Shown one piece after another: positions 1 through 10,714 of a stretch of DNA of 64,000 bases; position 1 is the first letter of the stretch, and each line of letters opens with the position of its first letter. The notes under the pieces are model-generated. The model was not told the origin of the DNA, did no database searches, and worked only from the letters and a program-made list of their open reading frames with translations. The DNA comes from Clostridiales bacterium. GTDB taxonomy: Bacteria; Bacillota; Desulfotomaculia; Desulfotomaculales; VENG01. A program made the translations under genes and the position numbers. The stretch spans positions 1 through 64,000 of the forward strand of contig JADQBQ010000014.1 of NCBI GenBank assembly GCA_016278505.1, read 5' to 3'.

Positions 1-391
1 GACAAAGACCTCCGCCAACGCCAGGGTAAAATGATCCGTTTAGAAGAACCATACCTTCTACATAACCTTTTCTTTTAGTTGGTTTGCCAACCAATCTCCA
101 AAATGAAAATGTTTCTCCTGGCTTGACAATTAAACCGTCAATTTTAGCTGTGGCCAATTTTAAGTTCTTGACTTTGTTGTGTTGTAGCCACATATCAACG
201 TCATGTAAGCGGCGCAATAGCGGGGTCTGGTGGTTAAAAACCGAAAACGGTAAGGATGTAGATTCTTTCACATTGGCATAATTTGTTCGGTAAAGGTACC
301 AAGAAATATAACGTAGAGTGGAGAAATAAAGTTGTCCCAACAACAATCGAGATTTGGAACGTTTCTTTGGTGCTAAATTCAGGATACTCAC
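1..391 (-). CDS. VanW-family protein, N-terminal part (cut by window edge)
   Basis: An open frame runs from the left edge to a GTG at 389-391, which has a GAAGG Shine-Dalgarno six bases upstream; an in-frame ATG at 395-397 is the alternative. About 130 residues are visible. The C-terminal half of what is visible reads like VanW, a protein of vanB-type glycopeptide clusters with unknown biochemical role: an MWLQHNKVKNLKLA stretch, then KPGETFSFWRLVGKPTKRKG and a GVGGGLC motif at the edge. The basic N-terminus lacks a clear signal peptide. VanW-domain proteins are common in Firmicutes outside resistance clusters, and no van genes are seen here, so resistance should not be inferred. The family call is fairly sure; the rest of the gene is outside the window. 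Confidence 0.8.
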   Translation of the reverse strand, partial: MSILNLAPKKRSKSRLLLGQLYFSTLRYISWYLYRTNYANVKESTSLPFSVFNHQTPLLRRLHDVDMWLQHNKVKNLKLATAKIDGLIVKPGETFSFWRLVGKPTKRKGYVEGMVLLNGSFYPGVGGGLC

Positions 392-477
392 TAACATCCT
401 TCTTTCTGCTTACGGCAAGAATTTCATCTAATCTATTCTTGTGATTATAACATGCACTACTACGAGGATCATAAGTT

Positions 478-642
478 ATGCGTAATGATTGGACCAGAAG
501 TGAAGAATCGGCAAAGGCCATAGTCAAGTATAGGACGTCAAGGAATGCTGCCCCGAAGCATCCCTGGGAGAGGAAAATTATAAAGTGGCTGTCAATATTT
601 CTTATTGTAACCGCGATTATTCACGTTGTCTGGCGACTTTGA
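478..642 (+). CDS. Possible small tail-anchored membrane protein (54 aa)
   Basis: A short frame starts at ATG 478 with GAGG ten bases upstream and ends at TGA 640. The first 35 residues are polar and basic (MRNDWTRSEE, then KHPWERKIIK) and the last 18 are hydrophobic (WLSIFLIVTAIIHVVW), as in a small single-pass protein with a C-terminal anchor. It is divergent from the vanW-like gene, about 85 bp away. I do not recognise a family. Composition and the ribosome site favour a real gene, but its length makes chance possible. Confidence 0.4.
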   Translation: MRNDWTRSEESAKAIVKYRTSRNAAPKHPWERKIIKWLSIFLIVTAIIHVVWRL

Positions 643-905
643 AAAGGGGTAATATAATCAGGTACTGGATGGAAGGTAAAGGCTTTTTTCAATAGCTTCG
701 TGAGGATCATGGCACATACATAAAGTGGATGATAATTTTCATTGTAATTTACGCAGGAGAGACTCCTTAAACCTGAGTTAAAGCAGGGTCAAGGAAAAAG
801 GGCTAAAGATGGATAGAAAAAGGGGAAATAATAAATGTGATATAGGGAGTGCACAAAGTTTTGTGTAAATGGTTTCTTGCCCCATAAAAAAAGCCCTGGC
901 AAATA
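643..905. other. Gene-poor stretch
   Basis: No convincing frame, RNA or repeat is seen on either strand. It ends at the IS21 remnant and looks like degraded intergenic DNA. Confidence 0.4.
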
Positions 906-1037
906 CTAGGCGCGTTCTAAGTTTTCCTCACTTAAGCACATTACGGATTGTGGCTGTAAGCACTGGCAGCCGGCAGCAATGCCACGCTGGCTTACACCTT
1001 GGCTGTAAAGCCGAAGGATTTCCTGGTACTTGATCAT
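906..1037 (-). pseudogene. istA transposase N-terminal fragment (IS21 family)
   Basis: ATG at 1035-1037 with AGGAGG upstream opens a 43-residue frame that begins MIKYQEILRLYSQGVSQRGI, the usual IstA N-terminal helix-turn-helix start, then runs into unrelated residues (CLQPQSVMCLSEENLERA) and stops at 906. Normal IstA is roughly 400-500 residues with an rve/DDE domain, so about 90 percent is missing. The recognition rests on the first 25 residues and on the IS21-type repeats upstream. Confidence 0.7.
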
Positions 1038-1190
1038 TTGATCAACCTCCTAAAGAGATTTACAGTGTATTTCCTCATTATATAGCATATAGCAGGTGGA
1101 TCTCTTCCATGACCAAGGTGGGCCTATTTGATGCACATGGTGGTCCTATTTGAGTGCACGAGTGGATCTATCTCGAAATATTACTCATTA
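906..1190 (-). mobile_element. Remnant of one end of an IS21-family insertion sequence
   Basis: On the minus strand this begins with TGAGTAAT near 1190, then carries three spaced copies of a motif like CACTCAAATAGGACCACC (copies vary, e.g. GCATCAAATAGGCCCACC and a shorter GATCCACC), then a Shine-Dalgarno AGGAGG and the start of istA. Tandem sub-terminal repeats just inside the tip followed by istA are typical of the IS21 family. The element stops 43 codons into istA; no istB or opposite end is seen, so it cannot move on its own. Confidence 0.7.
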
Positions 1191-1481
1191 GGGAAAATGA
1201 TAAAAGGGAATTAGCAGCAGGTCAATACTAAATAAGTGTTATCGGTTTGGTTAATTAGGGTTATGGGTATGGGCTGGGGTGGGTTTGGTCGCCGGGGGAG
1301 TGGTGGATCGGTGGGGTAATGGACAGACTGACGGACTGGGAGGGAGTATGCAAAAGGCTTGAACATGGCGGGAGCCGGGAGTTATGTGCCGGGTTTTGCG
1401 ACATTGTTTGGCCGAGTGGGTAGGTGCATATGTAATTTTAATTTGCCGGTTTTACATTGTGCCGGTGCCGGGTAAAAATAG
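1191..1481. other. Gene-poor, partly G-rich stretch
   Basis: The plus strand is strikingly G-rich around 1255-1420 (runs such as GGGCTGGGGTGGG) but has no convincing coding frame. It separates the two transposon remnants. Confidence 0.4.
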
Positions 1482-1933
1482 ATAGGCGTACTACAACATA
1501 GAGAAACGATTAGTCAAATTCTAATAGATTATGCAAATTATATGTCAATAACCAACAAAAGAGAACTAGGTTCCCTCCTCGGCTTTGCCCCGGAATACAT
1601 ATATTCTCTTACTTCTGGAAGACGCATCCTTAGTATAAATTATTTACTTCAAATTTGTTATTACCTTAACACTTCTCCATTAAATTTTTTACTAGTAAAC
1701 ATGACATGAAAACTTGTCAATACACACTTCCCCCCATTATAGCCATAGAGAAGAGACAGAATAAAAAATTTGATAAACATATAACGGGTAAAAGGCTTGA
1801 AAAAGTAATCTTAAGCAACGAGTATCCACCACCTTCTTTATCAGAAATCTGTAGACGATTAAATTGTTATGAAAGAATTCTTCGTAAGCATTTTCCTGTT
1901 TTATGCAACCAGATCACAACAAGCATGGAGTGA
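1482..1933 (+). pseudogene. TniQ/TnsD-like C-terminal remnant, frameshifted
   Basis: Two overlapping frames together resemble the C-terminal part of a TniQ/TnsD-type target-selection protein. Frame one (from about 1482 to the TGA at 1707) contains a Cro-like helix-turn-helix: NKRELGSLLGFAPEYIYSL, then LQICYYLNTSPLNFLL. Frame two (ATG 1706 to 1933) continues with DKHITGKRLEKVILS and a motif close to PPPSLSEICRRLNCYERIL followed by HFPVLCNQI, a signature I associate with TniQ tails. The N-terminal zinc-finger part is missing, a stop precedes the fragment and the halves are out of frame, so it is called a pseudogene. No tnsA/B/C gene is visible. The family call is moderate. Confidence 0.5.
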
Positions 1934-2124
1934 TACTCTTAAGGAACTTGAATTAAATTAAAAAACGACTGATAAATTCAGCCAATTGAATAAGCATGAT
2001 GTATAAGTATAATTTATACTTTTAGATTTTTAACACACATATTGTAAATTGAAAGCATAACTTGGCCAAAGTGGCCAAGTTATGCTTTAAGTTACACAAA
2101 CACTCGCTAAAAGAATTCTATGTA

Positions 2125-2485
2125 TGGTGGAGGCGGGGGGAGTCGAACCCACCGTCCGAAAGAAACGCCACAGGAGTCTCTCCGAGCGCAGGCTGTGCTT
2201 TAGATTTCGATCCATTGACGCCCACAACCGGGCTTCGCAGGAGCTATCCCGTTAAATGTCCCCTTGTGCTTACGGGAGTCGGCCTAAGGGTAAGCCCGCT
2301 AATTTGACACCCAGATTCCACCACGCAGGCTTAGATGGGCTGGATGGGATACCTTAACCTAAGTTAGGCAGCCATTGCATAGTTTTCGTCGGCAACTATA
2401 AGCCTTTTCACCGTTTAACGGGGTGGATGAAATCCCGGCTCGCTACTCCTGCCACTACTTCCTCCGTCGAAACCGTGTCGCCCCC
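2125..2485 (-). ncRNA. ssrA: Transfer-messenger RNA
   Basis: The 5' end (2485) reads GGGGGCGACACGGTTTCGAC, the hallmark tmRNA start, and the 3' end (2125) is a T-arm with GGTTCGACTC followed by CGCCTCCACCA. The seven acceptor pairs match (one G-U). Inside, the tag frame at 2393-2364 reads ADENYAMAA then TAA; with the charged alanine the tag is AADENYAMAA. The RNA rescues stalled ribosomes together with SmpB, whose gene lies 15 bp upstream on the same strand. The tag ends in AMAA instead of the usual ALAA. Confidence 0.97.
2364..2393 (-). other. tmRNA tag-peptide reading frame
   Basis: The resume codon GCC at 2393 follows the ATAGTT signal, and the frame ends in TAA at 2364. It encodes ADENYAMAA, a proteolysis tag for ClpXP-type proteases; the two terminal alanines that proteases need are kept. 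Confidence 0.9.
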
Positions 2486-2500
2486 ATATTTATTTAAAAA

Positions 2501-2950
2501 TTATCTAGCCTTCATGGCTCTTTCCATTTCACGCTTAGCATCACGTTCTTTGATGGTTTCGCGCTTGTCATGAACCTTTTTACCTTTAGCCAGGGCCAGT
2601 TCTATCTTTGCTTTGCCCCGGGTAAAATAGACTTTCAATGGTATCATCGTAAGGCCTTTTTCCTGAGTCTTACCGAGCAGGCGCATTATCTCCCGTTTGT
2701 GCACCAAGAGCTTACGCGGCCTTTTGGGCTCATGATTAAACTGGTTTCCCTGCTCATAATGGCTTATATGCATATTATACAGTATAAGTTCAGAATTTTC
2801 AACGCGGGCAAAACTATCCTGAAGGTTAGCCTTGTTGGCACGCAGGGACTTAACTTCGGTACCGGTCAGAGCAATTCCGGCCTCAAAACTTTCCAGAATA
2901 TGAAACTCATGCCGGGCTTTCCTGTTTACAGTTACTGTTTTGTCGGCCAT
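2501..2950 (-). CDS. smpB: SsrA-binding protein SmpB
   Basis: This small basic protein binds the tRNA-like part of tmRNA and delivers it to stalled ribosomes. The 149 residues have the family's usual length and features: an N-terminal NRKARHEFHILESFEAGIAL barrel start, TGTEVKSLRANKANLQDSFA, and a lysine/arginine-rich tail (KRETIKERDAKREMERAMKA) that reaches into the ribosomal decoding site. It lies directly upstream of ssrA on the same strand. In B. subtilis rnr precedes smpB; no rnr is present here. Confidence 0.97.
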   Translation of the reverse strand: MADKTVTVNRKARHEFHILESFEAGIALTGTEVKSLRANKANLQDSFARVENSELILYNMHISHYEQGNQFNHEPKRPRKLLVHKREIMRLLGKTQEKGLTMIPLKVYFTRGKAKIELALAKGKKVHDKRETIKERDAKREMERAMKAR

Positions 2951-2963
2951 TTTAGATCACCCC

Positions 2964-3000
2964 GAAAACAAAAGCCCTTAATCCGATCCGGGTTAAGGGC
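2964..3000 (-). terminator. Rho-independent terminator after the HD-domain gene
   Basis: The minus strand has an 8-bp stem GCCCTTAA/TTAAGGGC (3000-2974) followed by TTTTGTTTT. It separates the HD gene from smpB. Confidence 0.75.
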
Positions 3001-3076
3001 AGTACTTCCAACAATTGTGATTACATATGAACCCATTGGAATTATATTATACCACAGCGACACCTGCTGTTCAAGA

Positions 3077-3628
3077 TTAAAGTCCCATTTCAACTGCAAC
3101 ACCCTGCATGGCCTCTAAACCCATGTTGAGGAATTCCTCCAGGGACAGTCCTAATTCAGAACAACTTGATATCTGGTCGCGGTTTGCACCCTTGGCAAAG
3201 GATTTTTCGTTAAAACGTTTCAGCAGTGATTTAACCTTTACTGCTTCTAATTTCTTTTCCGGTCTTATCAGAGCACCCGCCACAATTAAGCCTGTGAGAG
3301 GATCGGTGGCATAAAGGGCCTTGTCTAGGAGACTCTCTCGCGGTAAGCCATGGATCTCATTATGTACTTTAACGGCATAAACCAACTCGTCTGAAAATCC
3401 CTGCTCAGCCAGCATCTCGGCTCCCATTAAACTATGTTTCTCCGGATCATCCTTGGTGTTATCATAATCGATGTCATGAAGCAGACCGGCCAAGCCCCAA
3501 AGTTCCTCATCCTCGTTAAAATGCCGTGCCAAGCGCCGCATAACTGCTTCCACTGCTAAGGAATGGTTGATTAAATTTTGGGTAGTCAAATGTTGTGTTA
3601 ATAGTTCATAGGCCTGTTCTCTATGCAA
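3077..3628 (-). CDS. HD-domain metal-dependent phosphohydrolase
   Basis: This is a 183-residue soluble protein with the HD superfamily metal site: His22 (NHSLAVE), His51-Asp52 in GLLHDIDYD, His65 (EKHSLMGAEML), His89 (KVHNEIHG) and Asp109. Such YedJ/HDIG-type proteins hydrolyse phosphate esters or nucleotides; the substrate here cannot be told. The start is TTG at 3626-3628 with GAAAGGAG upstream. The thioesterase gene lies 16 bp upstream on the same strand, so the two are probably co-transcribed. Confidence 0.85.
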   Translation of the reverse strand: MHREQAYELLTQHLTTQNLINHSLAVEAVMRRLARHFNEDEELWGLAGLLHDIDYDNTKDDPEKHSLMGAEMLAEQGFSDELVYAVKVHNEIHGLPRESLLDKALYATDPLTGLIVAGALIRPEKKLEAVKVKSLLKRFNEKSFAKGANRDQISSCSELGLSLEEFLNMGLEAMQGVAVEMGL

Positions 3629-3644
3629 AAAACCATCTCTCCTT

Positions 3645-4061
3645 TCATTTAATTTCGCTTAAATCTATTTTTAAGAACTTAGCCACTGAACGAACAGCCA
3701 CATTGCCACCGGGTAGTATTATTTTACCTTCAATTTCAAACAGACGGTCCCGTCTTTGATCCACACAGCGGGATTCCACTCGTAGCTCCCTGTCAATGGG
3801 AACTCCCTCACTATAACGCACAGTCATTTCGGCAGTCATGCAGGGAATGTTTCGTATCCACAGCCACTGGGCCATTGTTTCATCCAGCAAGGTGGATATG
3901 AGTCCCCCGTGCATGTAACCATTGTATCCCTGGTGTTCCACATCTGCTTTAAATGTAGTATAGACAATGTCACCATGCTGAAAGAACTTCATTTTAAGTC
4001 CTATAGGGTTATGGGGACTACAGCCAAAACACATGTGATCTGCTATGTCATTCGTATCCAA
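3645..4061 (-). CDS. PaaI-type hotdog-fold thioesterase
   Basis: The single-domain hotdog protein has the motif CFGCSPHNPIGLKMKF near residue 11, then the conserved GYMHGGLISTLLDETMA (about 49-65), where HGG and the acidic residue form the acyl-CoA hydrolysis site. I prefer the TTG at 4059-4061 (GGGAG nine bases upstream), giving 138 residues starting at DTNDIADHM; the frame stays open to another TTG at 4115, but those extra residues do not look like the family. Substrate unknown. It is probably co-transcribed with the HD gene. Confidence 0.8.
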   Translation of the reverse strand: MDTNDIADHMCFGCSPHNPIGLKMKFFQHGDIVYTTFKADVEHQGYNGYMHGGLISTLLDETMAQWLWIRNIPCMTAEMTVRYSEGVPIDRELRVESRCVDQRRDRLFEIEGKIILPGGNVAVRSVAKFLKIDLSEIK

Positions 4062-4211
4062 AACACACCACTCCCAATCACTCCTTATTTTACCAAAATA
4101 GCCACTGAAGGGCAAGCAAGTTAAACAGCAGTTTATCTTGCAAAATCCTTGGCACCATACCTTTTTTCAGCTAAGATATAGATAAACCTTGTATGCAGGA
4201 GGGGAAGTATT

Positions 4212-4391
4212 TTGAACGATTTCCTTTTGGCAGTTCTTATTGCCGCACTGGTCATGTCCATAACACTGATTCCTTTGGCCAGGAGAAGGAAGCAATCACG
4301 AAATGTTAATAACTGGCGCACCATTGTACTTGGGATTTTATTTCTTGCCGCTACCGCTGCTATGTTTTATCCTGCCTTTTCAGGCAAGTAA
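4212..4391 (+). CDS. Small two-helix membrane protein (59 aa)
   Basis: It starts at TTG 4212 with a strong AGGAGGGG seven bases upstream and ends at TAA 4389. The protein has two membrane helices (FLLAVLIAALVMSITLIPLA and WRTIVLGILFLAATAAMFYP) joined by a basic loop, RRRKQSRN. The stop touches a bidirectional terminator. It is divergent from the thioesterase gene. I do not recognise a family. The ribosome site, the alternation of hydrophobic and basic segments and the terminator argue that it is real; an ATG-only gene finder would miss it. Confidence 0.65.
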   Translation: MNDFLLAVLIAALVMSITLIPLARRRKQSRNVNNWRTIVLGILFLAATAAMFYPAFSGK

Positions 4392-4418
4392 AAAGGGCCG
4401 AGATTCGGCCCTTTTTAC
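4389..4418. terminator. Bidirectional terminator between two small convergent genes
   Basis: GGGCCGA (4395-4401) pairs with TCGGCCC (4405-4411); A-runs on the left and T-runs on the right make it work in both directions. It serves the plus-strand 59-aa gene and the minus-strand 47-aa candidate. Confidence 0.85.
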
Positions 4419-4558
4419 TTTTCAGCACCTTCTTCGTGTGGTGCTGGGTCATCACTGGAGTGCACCGGCATCCGCCTAAACCAAAGATAGCCAAAAGCCG
4501 CTGCAACAATAATCACACCCAAAATAACAAGTGTTGTTGTAGATATATGGCAACCCAC
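4415..4558 (-). CDS. Possible single-pass membrane protein (47 aa)
   Basis: The frame opens at GTG 4556-4558 and ends at TAA 4415, inside the shared terminator. It encodes a hydrophobic helix, TTTLVILGVIIVAAAFGYLW, then a basic stop-transfer RRMP and an acidic tail DDPAPHEEGAEK. The start is weak: AAAAGG lies directly against the GTG. Hydrophobic pattern, positive-inside flank and terminator placement support a gene; no family is recognised. Confidence 0.4.
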   Translation of the reverse strand: MGCHISTTTLVILGVIIVAAAFGYLWFRRMPVHSSDDPAPHEEGAEK

Positions 4559-4631
4559 CTTTTACTTTTTCTATAGTATGTCCACTAAATAGCTAATTCA
4601 TACATCAAAATAGATTAAAGGCGGGAAGCAC

Positions 4632-4686
4632 AAAAAAAGGGACCGGCACCTTTTCAAAAAGCGGAAAAGGAGCCGGTCCCTTTTTA
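4632..4686 (-). terminator. Rho-independent terminator of hppA
   Basis: Minus strand: GGGACCGGC pairs with GCCGGTCCC (9 bp), with a second inner stem of CCTTTTC/GAAAAGG, followed by TTTTTTT. It lies 12 bp after the hppA stop. Confidence 0.9.
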
Positions 4687-4697
4687 ACTTCTGTTTC

Positions 4698-6827
4698 TTA
4701 TAGTTTGGTGAGCAGGGGTCCAAGAATCAAGGAAATGGTACCTGCAACCTTAATCAGCGGGTTCATAGCAGGACCGGAAGTATCCTTACAGGGGTCACCT
4801 ACGGTGTCACCAACAACGGCAGCTTTATGCGGCTCACTCTTCTTACCGCCTAAATGACCGGCTTCAATATATTTTTTAGCATTGTCCCATGCACCACCAG
4901 CGTTGGACAGGAACAGGGCCATAAGAACACCAACAGTGGTCAGACCGCCGAGAAATCCGGCCAAAGCCTGTGCACCCAGGATGAAACCAACCAGTACCGG
5001 AGTTACAACAGCTACAATACCAGGAAACATCATCTTGGCGATAGCAGCCTTAGTAGCTATGTCAACGCACTTGTTATATTCAGGCTTGCCGGTACCTTCC
5101 ATGATGCCTGGGATCTCACGGAATTGGCGGCGTACTTCTGCAACCATATCAAAGGCAGCGTCACCCACAGCACGCATGGTGCGGGCAGCAACCAGGAACG
5201 GTATAGCACCACCGATAAAGACACCAACCAGAACAATAGGCTCAGTCAGGTTAACCACAAAGGCGCCTCCACCGAGGGCCTCGCTGAACTTGTGCTGAAC
5301 ACCTTCAACATACGCGCTGAACAGGGCCAGAGCAGTCAAGGCAGCGGAGCCAATGGCAAAGCCCTTGGCAATAGCGGCAGTAGTGTTACCAACTGCGTCG
5401 AGCTTGTCAGTCTTTTCACGAACATCCTCTGAGAGTTCAGCCATTTCCGCAATACCACCGGCGTTGTCAGCAACAGGACCAAAGGAATCCATTGCCACAA
5501 CCATACCTGAAGTGGAAAGCATGCCCATGGCAGCCATGGCAATACCGTAAATAGCCCACATACCACTCATACCTTCCGGAGCGTAAGTGGTAACCGTCCA
5601 GAAAGAGAAGAAAATGGCACCGGCAAAGAAAAGCATGGGGAAAAATACTGATTCCATACCTACAGCCAGACCGTTAATGATGTTGGTCGCGGCACCGGAC
5701 TTGGAGGCCTCAGCAATACCCAATACAGGGGCTTTTTTATCAGATGTATAATGCTCGGTTAAATAACCAATAGCAACGTTAACAATAAGACCTGCTACAA
5801 CAGCAAGGAAAATACCGAAGGATACATTACCGAAACTTTCAAATCCTTTATCAGCAGGAATATAGGTATCGGAAAAGATCGAATTAGCTAACAGATAAGC
5901 ACCAATAGCAGTCAAAATATTGGTAGTCCACAAACCTATGTTCAAAGCTGTCTGCGGGTTACCTTCTTCACTGGTACGAACAAAGAATGTACCGATAATA
6001 GCTGCGACAATACCAATAGCACCAAGTAGTAACGGGAATATAACGCCTGCAAAACCAAACAAGGAGTTACCAATTAACATGGCAGCAATGGTTGTTGCTG
6101 CATATGATTCAAACAGGTCGGCACCCATTCCGGCAGTATCACCAACGTTGTCACCAACGTTATCAGCAATGGTTGCCGGGTTACGAGGATCGTCCTCGGG
6201 AATACCTGCTTCAACTTTACCAACCAGGTCAGCACCTACGTCAGCGGCCTTGGTAAAGATACCGCCGCCCACCCTGGCGAAGAATGCAATGGCTGATGCA
6301 CCGAAGGCAAAGCTATTGATGACCAGCGGGCTCTGGAATAAAATATAAAGCACAGAAACACCCAACAGAGCTAAACCGGCAACAGACAGTCCCATAACGG
6401 CACCGGCCTTAAAGGATACATCAAGGGCCTTGGCCAAACCATGGCTGCGTGCGGCTTCAGCTGTACGGGCGTTAGCTTTGGTAGTACTGTTCATGCCAAT
6501 ATATCCAGCAATGGCCGAACAAATAGCACCCACCAAGAAGGATATAGCTGAAGGGGCACCTACAGGAAGGTGACTTCCTTCCGGTACTTCAATCAAGTAC
6601 TGCAATGCCCATAAAACAATAAAGATTACAACGGTAAACGGAATGAGTGTTTTATACTGGCGGTTCATGTAGGCCATGGCGCCTTCTTGAACAGCAAGGG
6701 AAATATCACGCATTTTATCAGTACCCATGCTGTTTTTTAGCACCGAACTCAATGTAACCAAAGCAAAAATCAGACCTAACGCACCTACAGCGGCGCCAAT
6801 ATATGCTAATGTCATACTCTGTTCCAC
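4698..6827 (-). CDS. hppA: Membrane-bound ion-pumping pyrophosphatase, K+-dependent type
   Basis: This 709-residue integral membrane enzyme hydrolyses pyrophosphate and pumps H+ or Na+ across the membrane, conserving energy from biosynthetic PPi. It has about 16 hydrophobic segments and the acidic site [11 protein letters not shown] near residue 195, followed by [18 protein letters not shown]. Ala484 in [10 protein letters not shown] is the residue typical of the K+-dependent class (lysine in the K+-independent class). Glu240 in [11 protein letters not shown] sits as in Na+-transporting members. The start is GTG at 6827 with GGAGGG upstream. It is a monocistronic unit with its own terminator. 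Confidence 0.96.
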   Translation of the reverse strand: MEQSMTLAYIGAAVGALGLIFALVTLSSVLKNSMGTDKMRDISLAVQEGAMAYMNRQYKTLIPFTVVIFIVLWALQYLIEVPEGSHLPVGAPSAISFLVGAICSAIAGYIGMNSTTKANARTAEAARSHGLAKALDVSFKAGAVMGLSVAGLALLGVSVLYILFQSPLVINSFAFGASAIAFFARVGGGIFTKAADVGADLVGKVEAGIPEDDPRNPATIADNVGDNVGDTAGMGADLFESYAATTIAAMLIGNSLFGFAGVIFPLLLGAIGIVAAIIGTFFVRTSEEGNPQTALNIGLWTTNILTAIGAYLLANSIFSDTYIPADKGFESFGNVSFGIFLAVVAGLIVNVAIGYLTEHYTSDKKAPVLGIAEASKSGAATNIINGLAVGMESVFFPMLFFAGAIFFSFWTVTTYAPEGMSGMWAIYGIAMAAMGMLSTSGMVVAMDSFGPVADNAGGIAEMAELSEDVREKTDKLDAVGNTTAAIAKGFAIGSAALTALALFSAYVEGVQHKFSEALGGGAFVVNLTEPIVLVGVFIGGAIPFLVAARTMRAVGDAAFDMVAEVRRQFREIPGIMEGTGKPEYNKCVDIATKAAIAKMMFPGIVAVVTPVLVGFILGAQALAGFLGGLTTVGVLMALFLSNAGGAWDNAKKYIEAGHLGGKKSEPHKAAVVGDTVGDPCKDTSGPAMNPLIKVAGTISLILGPLLTKL

Positions 6828-7073
6828 TGCGTTACCCTCCTCTTCCCACAGAAAATGTGTTAATCTTCACTAACTAATACAAAAAACTACACACCACAAA
6901 ATATTGAAAAAAACCTTAATCTTCCTTGCCAAATTCACCTCCCTCAACCAACATTGTCCAATTGATTATAACATACGGCAAATTGTTTTACAATTGCCGT
7001 AGGTGAACCTAAAACAGTAACTACATTCCGGGTATTATATAAAGATTTCAAGAGATTTCTTTAAGATACTTAC

Positions 7074-7301
7074 TTACTTGAAGATTACTGAAAGGACCAG
7101 AGCCAGTATACCAAAAACTGCTCCAACTACGATGGTAATTTTACCCAAGAAATCATCCAGACCTTTTTTCTTGCCCAACAATGTTTCGGCCCCGCCGGCA
7201 ATTGAGCCTGACAGCCCGGCACTTTTTCCGGATTGCAATAAAATTACGGCTATTAATCCTATGGCAAGTAACGCATGTAATACTATAAGTGCTATTTCCA
7301 C
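7074..7301 (-). CDS. secG: Preprotein translocase subunit SecG
   Basis: The 75-residue protein has two membrane helices (IALIVLHALLAIGLIAVILL and ITIVVGAVFGILALVLSVIF) joined by the conserved GKSAGLSGSIAGGAETLLGK loop. SecG assists SecYE during export. The frame is open to 7376, but the GTG at 7301 has GAGGAGG eight bases upstream and gives the usual SecG length, so it is preferred. It follows eno in the same direction, as in many Firmicutes. Confidence 0.93.
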   Translation of the reverse strand: MEIALIVLHALLAIGLIAVILLQSGKSAGLSGSIAGGAETLLGKKKGLDDFLGKITIVVGAVFGILALVLSVIFK

Positions 7302-7429
7302 TAACTTTACCTCCTCGCAATGCTTCCGCGGCGAGCCGATAAGCCCGCCGCTCATTTTATTTTCTTTGTCCATCATTTTATAACATATTCTATATTATTG
7401 GCAAGATTTAAAACTATACATTACAAAAT

Positions 7430-10310
<2,881 letters not shown>

Positions 10311-10348
10311 GAGGAGTTACCTCCGTAAAAAATTTTTGACGGGCAAAA

Positions 10349-10647
10349 AGATACTTGGGTATTTCTTTGGGGTCTATTTTTCGACGGGATTAACGGGATG
10401 CATGGTAGTCCGCCACGGGGGGACGGTTCCATCGTCTCCCCTTCGGCCCTTCGCTACGCTTCGGGGACGCTCGAACCGTCCCCATGGCAAAACCTATCTT
10501 TTCAAAAATAATATTAATCTTTAGTCTTTTGGTTTACTCAAAAACCATATTTTATAAGTATTATATTGACCATAAAGCAAAATACTGTTTACCCTACATA
10601 AACCCTCATCCTGTAAATCCTGTTAATCCTGTCAAAAATTCTTTTAA
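10349..10647. repeat. Intergenic inverted-repeat element, copy 1 (tpiA-gpmI gap)
   Basis: The left part has the leader TTGGGTATTTCTTTGGGGTC (10355-10374) and then GACGGGATTAACGGGAT (10383-10399). The right arm (10608-10633) has three units ending AATCCTGTTAATCCTGTC. The arms pair as RNA with G-U wobbles. Between them are the large hairpin at 10419-10483 and AT-rich DNA without a coding frame. It accounts for most of the 400-bp gap between tpiA and gpmI. Confidence 0.75.
10419..10483. repeat. Strong hairpin inside the tpiA-gpmI gap
   Basis: GGGGACGGTTC (10419-10429) pairs exactly with GAACCGTCCCC (10473-10483), and an inner CGTCTCCCC pairs with GGGGACG. It has no T-run, so it looks like a repeat or mRNA-stabilising structure rather than a terminator. 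Similar GGGACGGTT words appear alone near 49282. Confidence 0.7.
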
Positions 10648-10714
10648 TCTTTCTTTATCCCCAAAGCCACGACCCAAATCCAACCTCCAACTTCCCACTT
10701 CTAACTTCCGCCCT

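Noticed and set aside
1-391. Glycopeptide resistance cluster
   Set aside because: Only a partial VanW-like gene is visible, with no vanH, vanA/B or vanX; VanW domains are common without resistance.
234-527. 97-residue minus-strand frame ending near 234
   Set aside because: It overlaps the VanW-like frame, which shows clear family motifs; the other frame is a shadow.
2062-2307. 81-residue plus-strand frame
   Set aside because: It is antisense to tmRNA and has no ribosome site; the RNA explains the sequence.
4133-4324. 63-residue minus-strand frame
   Set aside because: It is opposite the better supported two-helix gene at 4212-4391 and has no ribosome site.
10419-10483. Rho-independent terminator inside the glycolytic operon
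   Set aside because: The hairpin has no T-run on either strand, so ordinary termination is unlikely.
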